From Epiperipatus broadwayi (taxonomy: Eukaryota; Onychophora; Udeonychophora; Euonychophora; Peripatidae), in assembly GCA_028023455.1 (NCBI GenBank), contig JAQFVV010012535.1:2044001-2108000 (forward strand): a DNA stretch of 64,000 nt. Direction: 5' to 3'. Below are positions 10,541 to 22,479 of the stretch, in pieces (positions within the stretch are counted from its first letter, which is position 1; the number at the start of each line of letters is the position of its first letter). A program made the translations under genes and the position numbers. The notes under the pieces were generated by a model that saw only the letters and a program-made list of their open reading frames with translations, made no database searches and was not told the origin of the DNA.

Positions 10541-10719
10541 GAGTAGGCACTAGATGGGGATTTTATGCACAAGCCTTCTGGCATTCATTGATTACTCTCT
10601 AGCTTGCTGTGTGTGGCAATATATATAGTGAGTTTTTGCCTGTTTTAACAACAGTTATACACAAGCATAAGAGGAGGTGGTCATGTGATGTTTATTGGCT
10701 TTAAATATTATTTTATTAA

Positions 10720-11290
10720 TTTTGCAGATTCATGTTTTTACAATATTCTAAATTATAGAGGTCCAAGATACCTGATAAATACATACTCCAGATCAAAGGT
10801 TTCTCTAGTACCCTTTAACAAATATGCTGAGCGGCCAATTAAAATTTTAAGTAGTAAAGGTTTATGATTTCCTTTTATCCTTTAATTAACAATAATTAGA
10901 TATAGATTAATTGACCATCTGAATTAAACATAGGCTGACTGTTAGAAAGGAAAGTCTTAGAGATATTTGGGAATCTAAAAAAAATTTCCAAGTTTCACCT
11001 GGACTCAAACATGAGAAAGCATATATTGTTACAAATGATTTATTTAAAATACAAATAAACTTCATTGATTTAAATATTTTTATTTATTATTGCAATAGAA
11101 AATGATAATTAAAATATTTAATGAAATTTTAAAATTGTTATAATGCAAATTAATTTTTTTTTTTTTTTTTAAAAATTCAATTAAGACAAAAATATATATT
11201 CCTGAAGGTTTGTGATGATGGTGTTCTAATTGTATTTTTATATTGGACTATTTCCATCATCTAATATACATATTTAATGTCTTTAGAAAA
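10720..11290. other. AT-rich stretch with a degenerate repeat copy
   Basis: No gene. The part at about 10915-11000 (TTTCCAAGTTTCACCTGGACTC and flanks) resembles the dispersed repeat at 21035-21490. Confidence 0.4.
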
Positions 11291-11295
11291 AAATA

Positions 11296-11520
11296 ACTTT
11301 ATTTAAATATTCCAAATACATTCAACTGTTAGTAATAGTACATCAAAAAGGTTAGTATATGCCCAACATTTCAAGAGGGATTATTCTCCTCTTCTTCAGG
11401 TGTTGCTGGCCTGACCAGTGACAGTACTAGCATGGGATTCGAACCTGGACCCTTAGATTCTTGATTTTTAAGGTAACACTCTAACCAACTGAGCCATCCT
11501 GCCAAAGGCAACAGTCAGTA
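11296..11520 (-). mobile_element. tRNA-derived SINE
   Basis: The minus strand carries a polymerase III A box, TGGCTCAGTTGG (11485-11496), and a B box, GGTTCGAATCC (11435-11445), spaced as in a tRNA. The acceptor and T stems do not pair and the anticodon arm is not formed, so it is tRNA-derived, not a tRNA gene. The non-tRNA part (11296-11430, including GGTTAGTATATGCCCAAC) is shared with a degenerate copy at 31606-31790, which shows this is a dispersed family. Confidence 0.75.
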
Positions 11521-11529
11521 GAAATTTCA

Positions 11530-12880
11530 CATACTTATCTATGTTTTAAAAAATCAAGAAATATTTTTTGCACTTCTCTCCTACAGTCACAATTGTATTT
11601 TTTTAATAATAGTTTTTTCCCTGACTGCCATAGTATAATTTATAAATAGAATGAAAACACTTTTATAAACAAGGTTTTTCAAAATATACATACACTTTGA
11701 ATATTTACTAGTACAATGTCAATTAAGATATATGGTACATACCTCATAGTTTAAATTAAAAAGACAAATGTGCAATTATTTTGAGATATTACATATGATG
11801 AAACTTAATAACTGTTTTTGTCCATACAACAATGACAATATGATTTAATAGAATTGCAAACACTATGATGCAGTTCATTCCTGAGAATTCCTTTTCAATG
11901 GTTGCTTTCATCTCATTGATTGATGTTTAGTATTGGATAATAAACATGATTTTTTTAGATATTCTCAGAAAAAAAAATCCGTTGATGTGAAGTTGACAAG
12001 AGAATTATTTAATGCTACTTATTCATCTAATTCAATTGTTGGGCATATTTTTTTCATGATAAATCTCTACATCATAACGGTAATGGGAAGATGTTACAAC
12101 TTTCTGAAAATAAGTTCTCCTCATATCCAAACATTCAAATGTGACAAGCACTATCTTTTGAAAGGCTTGTTTCACAAGTCATTTGCTGAACAATTTTCTT
12201 GGAGATTAATGGATTCTTTTACTGCCCTTTTTGTGGATATTCACAGTATTTTCCAAAACAATGTTTATCAGTATATTGAAGTTTCCTTAGTTTCAAATTC
12301 ACCTCTAATGTGAGAAATAGTGAGCTCCATTGATATATCTGTGTAAAATGTCTTTTCTAAATCGTTTTCTTCACAACTGTATTCTTACATTAAGATAAAT
12401 TTAACAAGTTATAGACTATAAAAATTTAATTACAATTTTTTTTAGAGATCTTGCATATTATATAAATATTATTAAATATTTTTTTCTAATTTGATCTCTT
12501 ATATAAAATCCCTATATTGTCTGAATGATTGTTTGTCTGTAACACTGTTTAATTGGTTGCTTTAACAAATTACAAAAATGATGAATTTGATAGCGGCAAA
12601 AAAAAACTTAATAAATAACTATATTTACATTTAGTTTTGGTTAGTATATAATTGAAGTCATATAATTTGATATCACATAGTTCACACTAATTCCACCATT
12701 AATAGTTGCAAAAATGACAACCTTTCAGTACAACTACATTTCTGATATTTATTTCTATATTAAAATCTTTTGTTTAATTTACATTAACTCTTTTCCAATA
12801 GAAAATGCAATTAAATCACTTTTTATCATTGCTAATCTATCAAGAGATCTAGCAGAATATATATAGATGGACAGTCTAAC
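11530..12880. other. AT-rich non-coding stretch
   Basis: A plus-strand frame of about 126 codons (11933-12313) is present but begins at TTG, is phenylalanine- and serine-rich and shows no domain. I do not call it a gene. Nothing else recognised. Confidence 0.45.
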
Positions 12881-12890
12881 AAGTAATACT

Positions 12891-12998
12891 AAATATCACA
12901 CAATCACCATTTAATAAGTAGGCACTAGATAGCGATTTTATGCACAAACTATTGATTACTCTGTCTTGCACAACTGTATGAAGAGTTTTGTCTGTTTT
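12891..12998 (-). mobile_element. Palindromic hammerhead element, short deleted copy
   Basis: Contains the outer segment (AAATATCACACAATCACCAT) joined directly to the other terminal part (TAAGTAGGCACTAGAT ... AGAGTTTTGTCTGTTTTA); the ribozyme and centre are deleted. The flanks AAGTAATACT (12881-12890) and AAGTAATATT (12999-13008) look like a target duplication with one mismatch. It supports the same termini as copies 1 and 5. Confidence 0.65.
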
Positions 12999-13009
12999 AA
13001 GTAATATTA

Positions 13010-16000
13010 AAAAAATAAACATTAAGTCCACATCAGATTTAAACCAAACTTCATTCAATACAGTCCTGTATAATTTGGTGCAGTGGAAGAATGGAAGACT
13101 GTAGAGCTCTCCAAATCTGCCCAGCTTTATCATATCTGGTGCTCAAATTTTTTAAGAATTCTTCAATATTATTTTTTTAATTTAGTTAATAAATAAACAA
13201 TTTATTTTTACTCATTTTAATAGTGCCGCCATGATCCAAACATGTAATATTAATCAATACAGCATCCTTATTTGTTAGAAAGTTAGTTGCAGAAATTAAA
13301 AGTCAGCACCATAAAAATATTAAATTAAAATATCGATAAAAGTTTAACGATATTAAAAATTGTTTTGCATAATAATATCTATACCCATTTTATCACTACA
13401 ATGCAAAGATATAAAGTTTTTAAAAAAGCTTTTACTTCTTGTTGAATAGTACAGTTTTTTGGAGAATAATCCAGATGTTGGTAAAAATATTAAAATATGA
13501 TCAAAAATTATTGGCAATAATGACATAGATTCATTAAATTGAATGATTTATAGATATTAAATTTTTGTCCAACACATGACTTATCATAAACACTATACTT
13601 CAATAAAAAAAATTATTAACAAAGTTGGATACTTCCATGCATGATGCAATGGTATATATATTATGGATTATAATTAGGAGTCAGAAAGTAAAAGAAATTG
13701 ATAGCAATATTTAAAAATGCAGATTTTAGTTTAACATGTCAAGATTAAAGTGATAGTAACATTGTTTAAAACATATTGGTAGAAAATTTGCTATTCATGC
13801 TAAGTTAAATTTTGCAGTCACCAATTTGTATTTTCAAGTTGGTCAAATTCTTCAAGCAATATATTTCGGATTTAAAAAAATCTGTTCTTGAGCTCAGTAA
13901 AGAAAAAATTTTTCTCTGACAATAATTGTTATTATTTAATAAAATTTGTATGAATCTCTATTGGGTTAAATAAATGAGCTTTATGAGCAACATATGGATT
14001 TAAGATATAATTGAATAATTAGTTATTCAGAAACACAGTGACAGGATGACCATTGATCCAGAAATCTTTGGCTCTCAAACTCATTACTTAATCATTGTGG
14101 TTAATTGTACAGAGTATTTAAAGACAAAAGTTCAATATTTGACAAAAAAGATTGTATGACTGATATATTTCATTTACTGTAACATATCGTTTTTTTGACA
14201 TTATGCCTTAATCCTATTAAATTGGTGGATGACACTTTTATTATGATAGTAATATTTTAATCAGATAGGAAAATATTTCAGTCATTGTTTGAATGATAGA
14301 ATTTAAATGACTGCTTTGAACATCCATATTACTGTTTCAAATGTGAAATGTATATAGCACAAAAAGAATAAAAATGAATAAGCTGCAAATCATGATAAAA
14401 TAAAACAGGCAAAACTCACTATAAGAAGTGGTGGTCATGTCATGTCATGATAAAATACTTAGAGTTTTGAAATATATGATGGATTCAAAACTATTAAAAT
14501 TTTTTAAGAATATACAAATTCATGACGTTGGGCTACCTAAGCTTATGAGTCCACCTGGATAAGAAATACTGCTATAAATAGTATGTACAATATTTGATTA
14601 GAAATTATATTTATTATTATGTCTCAGAGAAGCAGACTCTGTCTTAAAGAAAAAAGTTTAATCAAAAAGTTCTGTCCAAGACCGTTTCTATTTTGGTAGA
14701 AAATAGTCACTGTAAAATATTTATTAATTCCAAACTACTACTTGCTTGTTTTTCTCTGAGTTTTTGTGTGCATTGTTCTAGAATTCTATGAAGTACCAAG
14801 AAAAGCAAATGATATGAATTTGACAAACACTACATTTAAAATGATTCTAAGAACAATCTTGATAATGCTAATTTATGTATACTTTAAAATCTCCATCTTT
14901 TCCCTAATACTCTTAATTTATCCATGCAATTAATTATATGAAAAACAATACTCACATCATAAAAAAAAAAAAAAAAATTCAAGTAATTTCACAAGATATT
15001 AAAAATGGATAGAAACCAATATCACCTAATAAAAATGATGTAATGGATGAATATTGAGTTTTAATGTGGGTACAGAGATTCAGGTATGTTTATAAAATGT
15101 GAATATTCATAGTAAAAGAGGATAGTCTGAGTTTCTGCACTGATGGTTACAACATGGTGGAATTATCATGAAGGATGCATTGATATTCCTCTTACAAAAA
15201 AAAAAAAAAAAACAACTTAGAAAATATATTATTAGGCTTCACTTCTGTTTCTAATTCTTTTGGCAGTTTACATTATTTTTATTTGAATCACAATTATTTT
15301 CCTGAGGAGAATATAAGGGTAAGATCTTATGTTGATAAAGTGTTCACAATCAGAATATTTAACATGAAAATAAATAAAAACGAATTTTCACAAGTTGATA
15401 TCTGTAAAAGTTACCACTATGGTAAAATGCTATTACCAGATGACTAATTTTAATGTTCTTTGCTTTTCTAGTCCAAAGATCCTATGAATACTTTTTAATT
15501 AAATCTTAACATTTCAATAAATAATATTATCTTTCAGAAAGTCTCATCATTGATTCATTAAATCCATACACACATCACTATGAATGAAAGCTAAGATTGG
15601 AAACATTAATATCAACATTTACTTTTATATCATAGTGCAGAAATACTAATTACAATATTACTCAAATAAACAATTGCCATCACACTTCTGTGATTCTAAA
15701 AATCACTTTAGAATTCTAAAAATTTCTATTGTTTTCATTGGCTTGAGGACACAGTTGAGACAAAATAATTTGCCAATATATCAATGCCCTACCAATATTC
15801 TAAAATGTAATATGTCAATCTATTATTCTTAATAACCACAATCCTTTTTAAAAGGTATTTAAAAGTCAGTTGTGACATGGTTCTCATATAATAAAAACCA
15901 TGAAAGCTGAGACAAATTTTCAGAAAATTTGAATTTCACGCAACTGGTTAACAATACTGCTTGCATATATCAATGACAATCTCTTATCTACATAGATTCA

Positions 16001-16730
16001 TCATCTTAGGAATATTATTAATTAAAAACTTCTATTAATAATTATTATTAAAGGAATTTTGCTTTATTTAATTGAAAACATATTAAAAAGCAAATCAGGT
16101 TATATATATAATTAAACATGGGGCATATCTAATAATGACTATTATGCTTATTGTTTTGATGGATTAATCAAATGTTTATTAGTACAGATTTCTAAACTGA
16201 ATTATCAAATGATTATAATTTTAGTTTTCTTCTAATCTGTCAAAACCATAATTAATATTCTTCTGTTCAAATAATTGTAATATTGGGGGGAAATATGTCA
16301 ATGGTCTCATTATACATTTTAACCCAAATCTTCATATTTTGTACTTTGATCTACATTATCTACATATGTTGTGGCATAAGACTTACAGTCAAACATCATT
16401 CTTCAATATATAAATGACTATTAATTCTTTTTTTTAAAATTACATCAAAAATTATTGTATATACCTGGGAATGCAATTTTGAAGTTATGCAATTCATGTT
16501 TCTTCTTAATATCTTTTTATGCGATAAAAAAGTTCATATTTCATTTAAAATTGGGATTTCCCCATTTTATATACACACATTAAATTTTACAAGATTATAA
16601 TGTAAATCTGTTCAAACACTATGGGCTGTTACTATGCATGTTGTGTTTTTGCATTTTAAATCACATTCTATTTTTGCTTTTTAAAGAGTAATCAATTAAT
16701 CATTTAGGGTCCTGCAAGTTTATTTTTAAA
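13010..16730. other. Long AT-rich non-coding stretch
   Basis: No gene recognised. It contains a small fragment of the palindromic element at about 14403-14450 (AAAACAGGCAAAACTCACTATA joined to outer-segment sequence) and A-runs near 14960 and 15200. Otherwise nothing supported. Confidence 0.5.
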
Positions 16731-16736
16731 AGATAC

Positions 16737-16931
16737 AGTGTTGGGCACAATTAAATTTGACAATTAAAAATTAAAATCTAATTTTTAATTGTAATTAACA
16801 ATTTAAAAATTAATGTGATGTAAAACAATTGATGAAATTGGATTTTTAAAGGGAATTGAAAATTAAAAAGTTAAGGACAATTAAAAATAAGAATTTACTT
16901 GATAATTATAATTAAAATTTGCCCAACACTA
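16737..16931. mobile_element. Small MITE with AGTGTTGGGCA ends
   Basis: The left end AGTGTTGGGCACAATTAAA and right end TTTGCCCAACACT are inverted repeats about 170 bases apart. The interior is built from repeated AATTA/AATTAAAAATT blocks. The terminus resembles short hAT-like MITEs, but no clean 8-bp target duplication was seen. It lies directly upstream of the Tigger relic. Confidence 0.55.
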
Positions 16932-16984
16932 GTGAGTAGGTGTCTTTTTATTATCATAAGTCTAAGTTCTTATTTTAATTTTAA

Positions 16985-18470
16985 AGTTTTGGTTTATCTT
17001 AATGGAAAGGAAAAAACACCCAAGAAAAGCAATTTTTTTGGAAACAAAAATTTCAATTTTAGCTAGCTTAGTGAGAGAAGGATCAACAACAATTGGAAAA
17101 CATTTTAGTTTAGGTGAGTTCACTATAAGAGCAATTAAAAAATGAAGATGCTATAAGAAAATCTGTCATTTTTGGCACAAAACTAAATGCCAAATTATCA
17201 TGACATTCAAGAGATGATTTATTAGAAAAAATGGAATGAGCACTCATAATCTGGATTGAAGAATTATCTCAAAAAAGAATTTTTTTAAGCAGTTATTTAA
17301 TTCAATGAAAAGCTCTTCAGTTTTATGAACAAATGCAAACCATCTATTTCCACTTCTCAGACTAATGGGGAATTTTCGGCTAGCAAAGGATGGCTAACCA
17401 GGTTTTAAAAAATGAATGCACTACATGACATGAAGATTATGGGTAAGGTTGTTTCGGCAATGAAAAAGTTGCCAAAAATTTTCCTGAAGAATTAGCAAGT
17501 TATTGAAGATGGTGGATATAGTCTGCACCAAGTATTTAATGCTGACGAAACAGGTCTATTTGGAAAAAAATGACTACTCAAACTTATATTGCATGGTCTG
17601 AGAAAAAATCCAATGGGTTTAAAGCAAGCAAAGATCGAATAACATTGTTACTTTGTAGCAATGCATTAGACCGGATGCTGAAACCTTTAAGAAAACTTTT
17701 TTTTAAACCACCTTTTTTTAAAAAAAAAAAACAAACCCCAGATACCCGGGAGGGAAAAAACAAGGGTTGGGGAGACACCGACATTTTTTTTAATTGGTTA
17801 AATAAATAATTTTTTTTATCAGAAATGGAAATGTATATGAAGCAAAAAGGTCTGGATTTCAAAATTTTATTATTTGTTGACATCACAATAGGTCATCCAC
17901 ATTTAGAACATCCAAATGTAAAGGTTATGTTTTTTCCACCTAATACAAACAAGCATTACCATTAGATCAAGGCGTAATTGCAACTTTTAAATAATATTAT
18001 GCTAAACACACGTCAATTTATATTGGATAAACTAGAAAATGAGTCAATAGCAGTAACTGATGTTTGGAAAAAAATTACAATATTTTATTGTATAAATCAT
18101 GTAGCATTTGCTATACTCAAATAAAACCACACACTTTAAATGCCTGTTGGAAAATGGTTTGGTCTACATGTCTTGAAAACAGTGCAACTATTCAAACATT
18201 GGCATTATCAGATAAAATAATTACTTTGCCACATGATATTGGTTGAGGTTTTGACTCCTTTAGCCAGAATGATATCGACAAATTGCTTGAGGATAATACC
18301 TTAAATGACAATGATATTTGTTCAATAAGTTTAGATACCATAGAAGATTTAGAAAATGATAATGAAACAGAAGGGGAACCTGTTCCTTTCACAGCAAAAA
18401 TGATTCAAGAAGGTCTTCAACTTTCTAATCAATTGGAAAATCATTTTCTTGTTAATCACATGAGCTCTTA
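16985..18470 (+). pseudogene. Tigger/jerky-type (pogo superfamily) transposase relic
   Basis: The pieces of a DDE_1 transposase follow in order across several frames. They are a CENP-B-type N-terminal helix-turn-helix (about 17000-17145), a second CENP-B/Tc5-like DNA-binding part containing MEKM-like and WIEELSQKRI sequence (about 17225-17330), the catalytic region with FNADETGLF (about 17535-17565, matching the first aspartate motif YNADETG), SEKKSNGFKASKDRITLLLCSNA (17590-17670), a VDI...GHP region equivalent to the second aspartate motif (about 17875-17900), KVMFFPPNT (about 17920-17950), and TDVWKK...HTLNACWK (18058-18150). Stops and frameshifts make it non-functional. The segment 17690-17800 has odd homopolymer and GC-rich content that may be sequence error. 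The N-terminal start is not defined. Confidence 0.85.
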
Positions 18471-18479
18471 AATTCCAAC

Positions 18480-21030
18480 GAGAGCTAAATAACTGTATAT
18501 CTGGATATTGCAAGCTTCATAAACAATTAGTAAAATCGTTTCAAATTTTAATCACCAATTACATTGTTGCCAGAAAACCATTAATACAGCACAAGACTGA
18601 AGTTGGTGCAAATTCTGCTATTTGTTTCCTCTTGTGACAAATCTGATTTGTCATCAGTTCACAAATGAACCCGCATATTGTCAAATAGCGATGATTAAAA
18701 TATGAAAAAATGTAAAATAAATTACACATCATATGGTTTTGAATAAAATTAAATAGTTAATAAAAAAGTAAAAAAAATTATCTTGTATCAATTTTTTTCA
18801 AATATTTGAAATTTTTTTTTAATCATATTTTATTTCCTTAGTTTTTTTTAATGCAAATTTTAAAGTAATTTTACAATGTTGTTTTGGTTTTATGCGATTT
18901 TTGAAAACTACAAAATGTATCCCATATTTTTCAAGGTAAGTTGTCTATTTTTGTGTGATTTTTTTTTAATGCGGAATGTATCTACCACATAAAGAGACCC
19001 ATGTGATATTTTCATATATATTTCCATCTATGCCGCTTTATTTTAACATTCTATTCACACACCATAATCTAATGCTTCTAGAAACTATGATTAATTTTAT
19101 GCTTCAACAATAGTTATAAAAATAAGAAAAAATATATCATTGGCTTTTAATATGTGTTTTCATACAACCAAGTGTCTACTGTTAGATAAAACTATTCATA
19201 GGTTTTTTTCTTTTTTAATACAAATATATGAATTGCTTGCTAAATATATATATATATTTCCATCATAAGGCAACATAGATAACTTAATATGCTTACACAC
19301 ATTGGCAAACCTCCAATAGAAAATTATAAAAGTATCAAGCTCAAATAGTTGCATTCCTGACAAATCTCCATTACATTTGTTTACTTACATTCATTACATT
19401 GTTTTTAATTTTTATACATAAATAAGTGACTGCAAACAATTGTTAATGAAGTTAACTTGTTTCTGTTTTAAAACATGTTTTTGTATTCAGTCAGTTTTCA
19501 TATTACTAAACAAAGGATTCCAAATCTTTTTCTTTTTATTAAACTCACCATTCATCTAGTGAGAAACTAATCTGCAGTTGTGGATGAACCATTACTTCGG
19601 ATTACGGCTTCTAACACAGGAGTTTTATGATTTGTTTTTTAATCATCTGAATTTGCCCTGATAACACTTTTCAATTATTTTCCATTCATCATTTCTTAGC
19701 AATACTATATTACAATAAAAGGATTCACAATATATTACATACTACAGATTTCCACATTGCACACTATGCATATATTATCTAATATGGCTAAATATTATTA
19801 ATATCAAAAGTTAATAATTGGTATTTACTATCTCATATTTTATAAGTGAAAAGCTTTAATTTATTTCATTTTTATGTTCAGTGAAGTTATTATTAATAAA
19901 ATAATATATACAAACACTGTCTAAGAAGCACCCCCCATCCATAAAATAGTAAATTTCAAAAATAAATTGATTTATTCACTGCAATTCAAACCAGTTAAAT
20001 GTAAAAAAGTTTCTGATAAATATAATGTTAGAACACACACATTTCAACTTGCCTCTCCCTCCTGAACATTACCACAGAAATGCTAATTTATGACTGTATC
20101 TCAATTCGAAAATAACTAATGAAATGGATACTAATTACTTTAAGAAAACTATTTTAGGTATAGAATTATTAATATGTATATGATCTTAAAAATATATAAA
20201 TGCCGTGAAAAATAACAATAATGTAAGCAAATACTCTCTGAGTTTTTGTAGTAGAATGATCAGTAATACAACTAAGATAACACTTGATTGTGATGATAGT
20301 TTGCTATTGTTAATCATGTCCTTAACTCCATCTCAACTTGTATTAAGCGCATAATGATTCTGCATTAACTAAAGATTCTACATTAAACTAATTTGATGAA
20401 ATTAAGATAATAATAGCTAAAATAGGCAAGTATCCAAAATACAATAATTATAAATTGAATTGCTGTCTTACAATACATATATATTTGTTTTAGAAGACTG
20501 CTTATTTTTTGACAGGAGCAAACAAAGCATGATTTTTACATCGAAAAACAATTCATTGATGTCAATTTCAATGTTAAAAGCTTATTTCTAATCTTTAATC
20601 GTATTTTCATTTCCTGTCCTATCATTAGCACTTTTAATTCTTTTTCCAATTTCGTAACATACAATTACTGCAATTAATCACTTTAATCATTAATGATATA
20701 TTACATCTCATTAAATAGTTTGTTCCTATTATTTAATATATCACACCCAATATCTTTAATGTTTTCTTTTATACTGCTATATTATTATTGTTTCTTGATA
20801 GTTTTGACTGTTTAGAAGTCTTCTATTTTCAGGTAGTCAATTCAGTTTATTATCCGATATTGATTAATAAATGGGTAATTGGATATTATTAGCTGGAGAA
20901 TAAAGAAATTGGAAGAGGTGATATGCTTATAACAATCCCTTTTTTATTTGTACTGTCAGAAATATACATTCATCTCACCAAACTAGATGAACTCAGTATC
21001 TTTAGTTTCTAGCTAATAATAACAGATATT
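18480..21030. other. AT-rich non-coding stretch
   Basis: The first few hundred bases may be the non-coding 3' part of the Tigger element. No gene is recognised in the rest. Confidence 0.45.
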
Positions 21031-21034
21031 CATT

Positions 21035-21490
21035 TAACTATCAATAATAGATGATGAGCCAGATTGGCTAGATGAAAAACATTTCCAAGGTTCACCTGGC
21101 TCAGGCTTAAAATCCAGATTGTGGGCATAGAGTGGATATGAGACCTGTTAATTTTATAGAATGGCCACTTGATTATGAGATTTATTCCATTATATTCAAT
21201 GTTACTCCTCAACAATCTCTTACATTTCCTTTATTTTTCATACTGTATGGAGAGTTTTGCCTGTTTTAATTTTGAAGACCCAATAATTATTTACCAATCA
21301 ATATAAATGACAAGCAAGATTGACTATTAGAAGAACAATTTCCAAGATAACCTGGTTTAGGCTTGAACTCCAGTTTGTGAGCATGGAAGGTGGATATGAG
21401 GCTAGCCAATTTTACAGAATAATTACTTGATCATAAGACCAATACCATTCATTATTATTCCCAAACTCTACACTCCCTTTATTTTTTACT
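21035..21490 (+). repeat. Two tandem copies of a dispersed repeat
   Basis: Units at 21035-21236 and 21295-21490 share a body with blocks such as TTTCCAAG...CCTGG, GGCTTgAAcTCCAG, GTGGATATGAG and CACTTGATYATRAGA. Between them lies a terminal fragment of the palindromic element (about 21240-21262, TGTATGGAGAGTTTTGCCTG). The complementary strand contains GAGTTCAAGCCTAAACC, which resembles a tRNA B box, so this may be an old tRNA-derived SINE. A weaker copy is near 10915-11000. Confidence 0.55.
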
Positions 21491-21768
21491 TGCTCATAAA
21501 AATCTATTCTTTTTCTATTTGGTTTATTTTTAATTCCCATCTTTCCCAATCTTACAATGTTATTTAATTCATAACAGAAGGTAGCTGGAAAACTGAATTG
21601 AAAAATAATATTCCTGTTGGAGTAGCTTTACTTGCATTTTCTCCAATAAATTCAACATTGTCTAAAGATTATTTTTAAAAAATATTTTAAATACCTAACA
21701 AGCGCAGAAATCATTTTACTGAAAGACCAGACTATATTTCTCTAATAAGACATTACACGGCTTACAAA

Positions 21769-22470
21769 GGCTATCTATTAGCAATTTTCTTCCAATCACA
21801 GTACATTTATGCCATCTAGTTTAAGCTTTAGTAATCAACAGAAACCAAATAGTAGTGATTAAGAAATCCTTATGCAATGTTGTCCTACTCAAATATCTCC
21901 AAACATTTATAGCTGATGACTCATCAATGGGGAGTTTTTTGACTTTTGAATAGTGCACTTGGAACTTTGGGATCTAATGCACCTTTCCTCTAGCAATTAC
22001 TTTTTTTTTATTACACTATCAAGTTACCAGCTCAAATTGAAAATTTTTAAAAACCAAACCAATTTATTTGCATATGTCTATAGATCTGAATTCAATTCAG
22101 TTTCTGTATAATATAATGACAAGTTTTTAATAACCGTAAGTACTTTTATACATTGGCCAGAATTTGTAGTAAACCAATAAAAAACAACATATGATCTTTG
22201 CTTGCATAATTTGCTATCTATTTGTAATTGTTTTTCAATCTCATTACATTAATGCCATCTAATGTAAGCACTTCAGTAATCAATAAATAACAGACAGCTA
22301 TGCTTAGTAAATCCGTATTCAGTGCTATTCTAACCAAATATCCCCAGATTAATTACTAGTTTATGGCTTTCATCAGTGAGATCCAAGTGCACCAATCATA
22401 AATCCAAATGCTCGTCACTGATGAAAGCTTTAAGTTAGAAATACTAGTGATATTTGGATAACACAGTATT
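21769..22470. mobile_element. Diverged palindromic hammerhead element (subfamily D)
   Basis: A foldback structure related to subfamily A: it keeps AATATCCCCAGA, CTAGTTTATGG, TTTCATCAGTGAG, GATCTAATGCA and a CATATGTCT...GAATTCAATTCAG block. Two direct repeats (about 21769-21845 and 22212-22290, GCTATCTATT...CAGTAATCAA) show internal duplication. Identity to subfamily A is low enough that this is an older branch. No target duplication was identified. Confidence 0.6.
22402..22459 (+). ncRNA. Hammerhead-like motif, subfamily D
   Basis: The sequence keeps CUGAUGA and GAAA. The outer stem AUCCAAAU pairs perfectly with AUUUGGAU over 8 bp. Stem II is AGC-UUUAA-GUU (A-U, G-U, C-G) with the same 5-nt loop size as subfamily A. 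ACUAGU is present after an inserted U, but the inner part of stem I is poor. It is probably inactive but clearly derived from the same fold. Confidence 0.5.
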
Positions 22471-22479
22471 GGATAAAAA

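Larger units (their letters stand above)
9991..10701 (+). mobile_element. Palindromic hammerhead element, copy 2 (subfamily A)
   Basis: The best preserved palindrome. The left arm (about 9995-10262) and right arm (about 10375-10646) are almost perfectly complementary over about 265 bases, around a spacer containing CAGACCCATATGACTATATAAG. The right end carries the outer segment (10647-10701, ...GGTGGTCATGTGATGTTTA). The flanks TAAACATTATTT (9979-9990) and TAAATATTATTT (10702-10713) look like a 12-bp target duplication with one mismatch. Each arm contains a hammerhead on its own strand. A transcript of either strand would form a very long hairpin, so this is also a potential double-stranded RNA source. 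Confidence 0.82.

Noticed and set aside
11430-11505. tRNA gene on the minus strand
   Set aside because: A and B boxes are good, but the acceptor and T stems do not pair and no anticodon arm forms; a related non-tRNA body recurs at 31606-31790, so it is a SINE head.
11933-12313. 126-codon plus-strand ORF
   Set aside because: Starts at TTG, is rich in Phe/Ser/Ile/Asn, has no domain or splice context, and lies in ordinary AT-rich sequence.
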